A stretch of 64,000 bases of DNA, taken from assembly GCA_021521415.1 (NCBI GenBank), contig JAIQDT010000027.1:3619001-3683000 (forward strand). The letters run 5' to 3'. Positions 58,297 to 64,000 of the stretch are shown in pieces. Below the pieces are notes generated by a model that did no database searches, had not been told where the DNA came from, and saw nothing but the letters and a program-made list of their open reading frames with translations. The translations under genes and the position numbers were made by a program. Origin of the DNA: Bidens hawaiensis. Lineage: Eukaryota; Streptophyta; Magnoliopsida; Asterales; Asteraceae. Positions within the stretch are counted from its first letter, which is position 1. Each line of letters starts with the position of its first letter.

Positions 58297-59136
58297 GTGA
58301 GTCTCACAGCCCCTATTTTCACTATTTCCACTATTTTAAACTGTTTTCGGGGCGAGGGACACGTACCTAAATAATGTTTTATCATGGTATACTTACAAGC
58401 TATGCAAGCGATTATGTGTTTAAATTATATTTCATGATGAGCAATGCGAACGGTTATCTAAGGTTTTCGATGTGTGTGCGCTAGAACTCGAGTAAGTGAT
58501 CACTTTACCATTGGAACTCTAAGGGTAGGGACTGCTGGTTTGATCCACCCACTCGTAGGGGTCGCACCTCTTTGCATGGACGAGTGCCTAGTATGGTCAT
58601 GGGGCAGTACTATGGGTTTGAGCCCGCTCGTAGGGGTCGCGCCTCTTTGCATGGACGAGCGCCTTGTTTTCCGGCACAACGTCCGCGCGTAACCCGCGGG
58701 ACGGAATTATTTATTTTAGCTCGTAGTGGCAGCGCCACTTTGCATGGACGAGCACATGTTCCTGAAACGTTCGCGCGTAACCCGCGGGACGGTATTACTT
58801 ATTTTAGCTCGTAGTGGCAGCGCCACTTTGCATGGACGAGCACATTTTCCAGAAACGTTCGCGCGTAACCCACGGGACGGTATTACTTATTTTAGCTCGT
58901 AGTGGCAGCGCCACTTTGCATAGACGAGCACAGTTCCCAGAAATGTTCGCGCGTAACCCGCGGAACGATTTTATCAGAATATGTTGATATAACTATGTTT
59001 ACCAAGCTTGTGCTTTAATGATGCTACCAGAATTATGTTTCAGAATGATTATGATGCAATACGATTTATCAAGTTACTAAAACTTGTGAACTCACTCAGT
59101 TTATACTGATTCAAATGTTTTTACGTGTCTTTCAGG
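58297..59136 (+). promoter_or_regulatory. Intron-like module in the LTR
   Basis: Opens ACCACAG/GTGAGTCTCACAGCCCC and closes ACGTGTCTTTCAG/G. It contains the five hairpins. An upstream donor-like site ACTAG/GTAAGCC is at 58131. Confidence 0.5.
58550..58929 (+). other. Five two-tier hairpins, last three spaced 88 bp
   Basis: Hairpins at 58550-58586, 58626-58660, 58719-58753, 58807-58841 and 58895-58929. The outer stem is (C)ACTCGT/ACGAGT(G) in the first and GCTCGT/ACGAGC in the others, an A-T to G-C exchange. The inner stem is GGGGT/ACCTC, GGGGT/GCCTC, then GTGGC/GCCAC three times. The bulge TTTGCATGG or TTTGCATAG is constant. Spacers carry GCGCGTAACCCGCGGGACG. Short frames at 58474-58814 are by-products of the repeat. 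Confidence 0.85.
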
Positions 59137-59453
59137 AGATAATTAGGTAGCGCATGGAGTCACACTTAGAGCACCTCACGCTGAACATCTAAACTAGCTT
59201 TTTGGAAGATTTTAGTTCTATCCCTTCGATGCGCGTGGTTGTTCCCGCCGCGCATGGGGATATGGCGTGGAAATCTTCAACAGTTTTTATACTTGGATGT
59301 TTTTATGTAATTTTTAAACAATGTAATGTATTGTATTAAACATTTCATGCGCAATGAAAATCTTTGAATGTTTGCAATGGCCCGTGCTTAATTATCAATC
59401 CCCACTCGCGCGCGCCCGGCTGTTTCCGCCGCTCAGGGCCGGGTGTGACAGAT

Positions 59454-59465
59454 TGGTATCAGAGC
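59454..59465 (+). promoter_or_regulatory. Primer-binding site
   Basis: TGGTATCAGAGC lies three bases after the LTR end; initiator Met tRNA type. Confidence 0.93.
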
Positions 59466-59674
59466 ACTGGTTATAGCGAACTAGGAAAAGAAGTTTTAAC
59501 CTAGACTATAACCGTTGGGGAATCGCATGAAATATTTTTCAAAGAAAATATTTTCAAAAGAAACTATACACACACTTAGGAACACGGGTCACACTGTCTA
59601 GTAAATAATGATAACACTATGTGCTCAGAGTACATGCGCTAAGTTTAATATATTTTCACTCTTTTAAAGCGAGA

Positions 59675-62600
59675 ATGCCTCCAACTAAAGCCAAAGGAAT
59701 TTCCATGACACCCGAGGAACTCGCGGAAATAATCGCGCAGGCGATTGCGACACATGAGGCCAGCAAGGCCGAATCTAGTCAGGGTCGTCAGAATGAGACC
59801 CCAGAACCCGAATCAGGAGCCTTGGACAAAGGATGCTCCTATAAGACATTCATGGCCTGTAAGCCTTGGCCATTCAAGGGTACCGAAGGGGCCATTGGGC
59901 TCTACAACTGGATTGACAAGATGGAGACAGTTCTCTCCATTAGCAGATGTAGTGAGAACCAGAAGGTTCTTTACGCGACCTGCATGTTCCAAGAAGCAGC
60001 TTCGTCTTGGTGGAAGCTTCAAACGAAAACCTTGGGGCGAGAAGTTGCTCTCCACAAGACCTGGGAGGAACTGAAGGAGATGATGATGAGAAAGTTCTGC
60101 TCTCGCGCAGAAATCCGGAGTCTACAACAGGAATTCTGGAACCACACCATGGTAGGAACGGATATCGACGCCTACAACAACCGGTTCAACGAACTTTGCC
60201 AGTTGGTGCCAGATATGGCAAACACGGAGGAAAAGAAGATCGAGAGGTATATTTTTGGGTTACCTCCTGTTGTTAGGGTTCCGCTCAACGCCGCAGTGCC
60301 TCCAACCTTTGATGAGGCGGTAGCGCGGGCCATCACCCTTACAAGGGATACGGTCCGTGCGGGTTTGTTAACTACGCGCGGAACCGAGCAGCGAACCTCT
60401 GATCCCAAGAGGAAATGGAACTCTCACCACCGAGGGTCCGACTCCAAGCAGCCACCGTTCAAGAAGCAGGAAAGCGCAAGGGTTTACGCGATTCAGGCCG
60501 CGGAGCCACCACGAAAAGGATACAGCGGGCCTCGCCCATGGTGCAACAAATGCAAGTACCACCACGAGGGTGAATGCGCAAGAATCGAATGTGCCAAATG
60601 TGGCAGACCAGGGCACAAGACGATGAATTGCCGTGTCAGAGACGCTGGAGCAAGCGACAACTGCTACGCATGCGGGAAGCCAGGGCATTTTAGTCGGGAT
60701 TGCCCGCAAAAGGGAAACCAAGCTCGCGGGAGAGCTTTTGTGATCGGCGCAGGCGAAGCTAAGGAAGAGCCGAATGTGGTAACCGGTACGTTTTTGCTTA
60801 ACGGACATTTTGCATCTGTCTTATTTGATACTGGCGCTGACCTAAGTTTTATATCTGCTGAGTTTAAAAACTCCCTAGGCTTAGCAACCAGTAGGCTAGA
60901 CACGCCTTATACTATAGAACTAGCCAATGGTAGGCAGTTATGCGCGAACGAAAGAACTGAAGAATGTGTAATAGTCATGGGAGGTCACGGGTTCAATATT
61001 AACTTGTTGCCAATAGACTTGGGAAGTTTTGACATTGTGGTAGGTATGGATTGGTTAGTCGAGAACCACGCGGAAGTTATTTGCCATGAGAAGCAGGTTC
61101 GGATCCCACTGTTGAACGGAGAAACCTTGGTAATTCAAGGGGAAAGAAGGGGAGTTGCGACGAAACTGATTTCGTGCCTAAAGGCGCGTAAGTGCCTAAG
61201 GAAAGGGTGCTACGCCTTCCTGGCGCATGTAGTAGAGAAGAAAGGAGATGAGCGAAGAATTGAAGACTTACCAGTAGTGCGCGAATTTCCAGAAGTTTTT
61301 CCTGAAGATTTGCCCGGATTGCCGCAGCCGCGACAAGTAGAATTTCGTATTGATTTAGTCCCAGGACCTGCGCCAGTAGCTCGAGCGCCTTATCGACTAG
61401 CTCCATCTGAGATGCAAGAGCTATCCAATCAGTTACAGGAACTATTGGATAAGGGTTTCATACGCCCAAGCTTTTCACCTTGGGGAGCTCCAGTACTGTT
61501 TGTTAAGAAGAAGGATGGTTCGTTCAGAATGTGTATTGACTACAGGGAGCTGAACAAGCTGACAGTCAAGAATCGGTACCCCTTACCGAGGATTGACGAC
61601 TTATTTGACCAGTTGCAGGGATCCAGTTATTATTCGAAGATAGATCTACGGTCAGGATACCACCAACTTAGGGTCCATGAGGAAGATGTGCCGAAAACAG
61701 CCTTCCGAACTAGATACGGCCATTATGAGTTCTTAGTGATGCCTTTCGGGCTAACTAATGCGCCGGCTGTGTTCATGGATCTGATGAACCGCGTGTGCAA
61801 ACCATACTTGGACAAGTTTGTGATTGTGTTTATAGATGATATTCTGATTTATTCTCGGACCAAGGCCGAGCATCAGCAACACCTGAGATTGATTTTGGAA
61901 TTGTTGAGGAAAGAAAAGTTGTATGCGAAGTTTTCCAAGTGCGAGTTTTGGCTTAGAGAAGTTCACTTTCTCGGTCACGTTGTAAACGAGAAAGGAATTC
62001 ACGTTGATCCTTCCAAAGTCAAGGCCATCGAAAACTGGGAAGCGCCAAAAACCCCAACTGAGGTGAGGCAATTCCTAGGACTAGCTGGCTACTATCGACG
62101 CTTCATTGAGAACTTCTCCAAAATAGCTCTACCTCTGACCGCGCTAACTCAGAAAGACAAGAAGTTTGTTTGGGGCGAAAATCAGGAAGCAGCGTTTCAA
62201 ATGTTGAAACAGAAGTTATGTAGTGCGCCAATTTTGTCTCTGCCCGAAGGGACGAACGACATCGTCGTTTACTGTGACGCTTCACATCAGGGACTTGGAT
62301 GTGTCCTTATGCAGCGAGACAAAGTCATAGCGTATGCCTCGCGCCAACTCAAGACCAATGAAAAGAACTACACAACGCATGATTTAGAACTTGGAGCGGT
62401 TGTCTTCGCGCTAAAGATTTGGCGCCATTACCTCTATGGTACAAAGTGTATAATCTTTACGGATCACAAGAGCCTTCAACATATATTTGATCAAAAGGAT
62501 TTAAACATGAGGCAACGAAGATGGGTGGAGTTATTGAACGATTATGATTGTGAGATTAAGTACCACCCTGGAAAGGCGAATGTGGTAGCAGACGCGCTAA

Positions 62601-64000
62601 GTAGGAAGGAGCGAATAAAAACGCTACGAGTCAAGGCTCTAAGGCTGACCATTCGCGCAGATCTCTTTACCAGCATCCGAGACGCTCAGCAAGAAGCCTT
62701 GAAACCAGAGTTTGTTAAAAACGAATGCCTTGGGGGTATAGTTAAGAATTTGGAACTGAAAGAGAACGGCAATCTATATTTCGCTAACCGCATATGGGTC
62801 CCTCTCAAGGGAGGATTGCGCGAGCAGGTATTGAACGAAGCTCACAAGACGCGGTATTCCGTACATCCTGGCTCAGACAAGATGTACCAAGATGTTAAAA
62901 CGCTGTATTGGTGGCCCAATCTTAAAGGCGCCATCGCGACGTATGTCAGTAAGTGCCTGACGTGTTCGAAGGTAAAGGCTGAATACCAGAAACCATCAGG
63001 GTTGCTTCAACAGCCAGAAATTCCCATGTGGAAGTGGGAACAAATCTCTATGGACTTCATCACCAAACTGCCAAGGACACCTGGGGGTTATGACACGATC
63101 TGGGTTATTGTGGATCGGCTAACTAAGTCAGCACACTTCCTGCCGATCAAGGAAACCGATAAGATGGAAAAGTTAGCCCGACTGTATATTCGAGAAGTAG
63201 TTTCAAAACATGGAGTCCCAGTGTCCATCATTTCTGATAGAGATAGTCGGTTCACCTCAAGATTTTGGAGATCGTTACAAGGAGCTCTAGGTACTCGCCT
63301 TGATATGAGTACAGCTTATCATCCTCAAACGGATGGGCAAAGCGAGCGAACAATCCAGACATTGGAAGATATGCTACGCGCGTGCGCAATCGATTTCGAA
63401 GGTAGCTGGGATACTCATCTCCCATTGGTTGAATTTTCTTACAACAACAGCTATCACACAAGCATTAAGGCTGCGCCGTTCGAAGCTTTGTATGGGCGCA
63501 AGTGTAGATCCCCACTGTGCTGGGCTGAAGTGGGTGACAAGCAAATGACTGGTCCAGAATTGATCCAAGAAACAACAGACAAGATTTTTCAGATAAGGGA
63601 TCGCCTTAAGACAGCGCGCGATAGACAGAGGAGCTACGCAGATGTGCGAAGGAAACCATTGGAATTTCAAGTAGGGGATAAAGTACTTTTGAAAGTCTCT
63701 CCATGGAAAGGAGTCCCCCGTTTCGGCAAGCGAGGAAAGTTGAATCCGCGCTACATTGGACCATTTGAGATCCTGGAAAGGATCGGTCCGGTTGCTTATA
63801 AACTCCGTTTACCCGCCGAACTCAGTGGAGTTCATGATACGTTTCATGTGTCCAACCTCAAAAAGTGCTTATCTGACGAAACGTTGATTTTGCCGTTGGA
63901 AGAGATTCACATCGACAAACAGCTGCACTTCGTAGAAGAACCTATAGCAGTAACCGATTGGAAAGAACAAAAGTTACGCAGGAGCAAAATCAAGTTAGTA
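59675..64000 (+). CDS. gag-pol: Ty3/gypsy Gag-Pol polyprotein, open to window edge
   Basis: Reading codon by codon from ATG at 59675 ([20 protein letters not shown]) I find no stop through base 64000: 1442 codons. By comparison with the 1483-residue relative about 30-40 C-terminal residues are missing, cut at the chromodomain-like tail (RRSKIKLV). CCHC knuckles start near residues 306 ([14 protein letters not shown]) and 330 ([14 protein letters not shown]). Protease DTGA is at 385, RT FIDD aspartates are at 721-722, RNase H Asp is at 868 and integrase zinc His is near 1057. The integrase triad is Asp1127, Asp1188 and Glu1224 (D-60-D-35-E). All catalytic residues are present, so the element may be functional. 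Codons are richer in G/C than in the 48470 frame. The shorter frames at 59745-63670 are shadows. Confidence 0.95.
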   Translation, partial: MPPTKAKGISMTPEELAEIIAQAIATHEASKAESSQGRQNETPEPESGALDKGCSYKTFMACKPWPFKGTEGAIGLYNWIDKMETVLSISRCSENQKVLYATCMFQEAASSWWKLQTKTLGREVALHKTWEELKEMMMRKFCSRAEIRSLQQEFWNHTMVGTDIDAYNNRFNELCQLVPDMANTEEKKIERYIFGLPPVVRVPLNAAVPPTFDEAVARAITLTRDTVRAGLLTTRGTEQRTSDPKRKWNSHHRGSDSKQPPFKKQESARVYAIQAAEPPRKGYSGPRPWCNKCKYHHEGECARIECAKCGRPGHKTMNCRVRDAGASDNCYACGKPGHFSRDCPQKGNQARGRAFVIGAGEAKEEPNVVTGTFLLNGHFASVLFDTGADLSFISAEFKNSLGLATSRLDTPYTIELANGRQLCANERTEECVIVMGGHGFNINLLPIDLGSFDIVVGMDWLVENHAEVICHEKQVRIPLLNGETLVIQGERRGVATKLISCLKARKCLRKGCYAFLAHVVEKKGDERRIEDLPVVREFPEVFPEDLPGLPQPRQVEFRIDLVPGPAPVARAPYRLAPSEMQELSNQLQELLDKGFIRPSFSPWGAPVLFVKKKDGSFRMCIDYRELNKLTVKNRYPLPRIDDLFDQLQGSSYYSKIDLRSGYHQLRVHEEDVPKTAFRTRYGHYEFLVMPFGLTNAPAVFMDLMNRVCKPYLDKFVIVFIDDILIYSRTKAEHQQHLRLILELLRKEKLYAKFSKCEFWLREVHFLGHVVNEKGIHVDPSKVKAIENWEAPKTPTEVRQFLGLAGYYRRFIENFSKIALPLTALTQKDKKFVWGENQEAAFQMLKQKLCSAPILSLPEGTNDIVVYCDASHQGLGCVLMQRDKVIAYASRQLKTNEKNYTTHDLELGAVVFALKIWRHYLYGTKCIIFTDHKSLQHIFDQKDLNMRQRRWVELLNDYDCEIKYHPGKANVVADALSRKERIKTLRVKALRLTIRADLFTSIRDAQQEALKPEFVKNECLGGIVKNLELKENGNLYFANRIWVPLKGGLREQVLNEAHKTRYSVHPGSDKMYQDVKTLYWWPNLKGAIATYVSKCLTCSKVKAEYQKPSGLLQQPEIPMWKWEQISMDFITKLPRTPGGYDTIWVIVDRLTKSAHFLPIKETDKMEKLARLYIREVVSKHGVPVSIISDRDSRFTSRFWRSLQGALGTRLDMSTAYHPQTDGQSERTIQTLEDMLRACAIDFEGSWDTHLPLVEFSYNNSYHTSIKAAPFEALYGRKCRSPLCWAEVGDKQMTGPELIQETTDKIFQIRDRLKTARDRQRSYADVRRKPLEFQVGDKVLLKVSPWKGVPRFGKRGKLNPRYIGPFEILERIGPVAYKLRLPAELSGVHDTFHVSNLKKCLSDETLILPLEEIHIDKQLHFVEEPIAVTDWKEQKLRRSKIKLV

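Larger units (their letters stand above)
57134..59450 (+). repeat. 5' LTR of the 57134 gypsy element
   Basis: TGTGACACCC...GGGTGTGACA, 2317 bp. Contains a 49-bp triple repeat, a TATAAAT box near 58021, donor-like sites at 58131 and 58296, five hairpins and an acceptor-like TCTTTCAG at 59136. Confidence 0.93.
57134..64000 (+). mobile_element. Second possibly autonomous Ty3/gypsy element, cut by window end
   Basis: 5' LTR, PBS and an open gag-pol frame running to the last base of the window. The presumed left target duplication is GTAGT (57129-57133); the right one is outside. It is richer in GC and CpG than its surroundings. It is related to but distinct from the 45544 element. Confidence 0.95.

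Noticed and set aside
58474..58814. Two overlapping frames rich in Arg/Gly
   Set aside because: They arise from the 88-bp hairpin repeat and are not conserved as proteins.

Overview
This window is nuclear plant DNA made almost entirely of nested transposable elements. I see no tRNA, rRNA, ordinary host gene, CRISPR array or bacterial feature. Stacked LTR retrotransposons with an initiator-Met-type primer-binding site (TGGTATCAGAGC), Ty3/gypsy polyproteins with a chromodomain-like tail, Ty1/copia pieces, a CACTA transposon and AT-rich spacers point to a flowering plant. Asteraceae is my best guess, from the look of the gag-pol proteins and of a long retroelement-linked ORF family, but I cannot prove it without a search.

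Layout. 1-3886: 3' half of an old, broken Ty3/gypsy element, whose 3' LTR is interrupted by a complete element at 3887-16341 (3.87-kb LTRs, TSD TAATG, intact gag, almost no pol). The old LTR resumes at 16342-17495. 18117-25993: a decayed Ty1/copia element, split inside gag by the 3' end of another gypsy element (about 20896-23688). 25994-28500: minus-strand fragments (a gypsy LTR piece, copia protease/integrase, and the start of a long retroelement ORF). 28899-31977: a CACTA transposon with TSD TGT. 32697-33846: a solo LTR with TSD GTGCT. 35106-37378: old, weakly classified repeat. 37384-43645: minus-strand element with a long, broken ORF placed just before its 3' LTR. 44814-57133: a second, younger element of that general type, whose ORF is still in frame but is cut by a complete gypsy element at 45544-56581 (TSD CATCA, intact 1483-residue gag-pol) and by another gypsy element entering at 57134. 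The latter has an open gag-pol frame from 59675 to the window edge.

How the parts relate. The two gypsy elements with intact gag-pol (45544 and 57134) look able to make every protein for their own retrotransposition. The 3887 element keeps only gag and nearly identical LTRs, so it probably moved using enzymes from a relative. By eye its LTRs differ at about 19 positions in 3.87 kb, and those of the 45544 element at about 15 in 2.69 kb, so both insertions are recent.

Most unusual observation. Four different Ty3/gypsy LTR families here share an intron-like module near the LTR 3' end. It opens with a GGTGAGTT-type donor block (GTGAGTT in one family) and closes with a pyrimidine-rich TTTTCAGG-type acceptor. 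Inside it lie family-specific stem-loops, in arrays in three of the four, several with compensatory or G-U-preserving changes between copies. Unrelated copia-type LTRs in the window carry stem-loops too. All of this is from reading by eye; no folding, alignment or database search was run.
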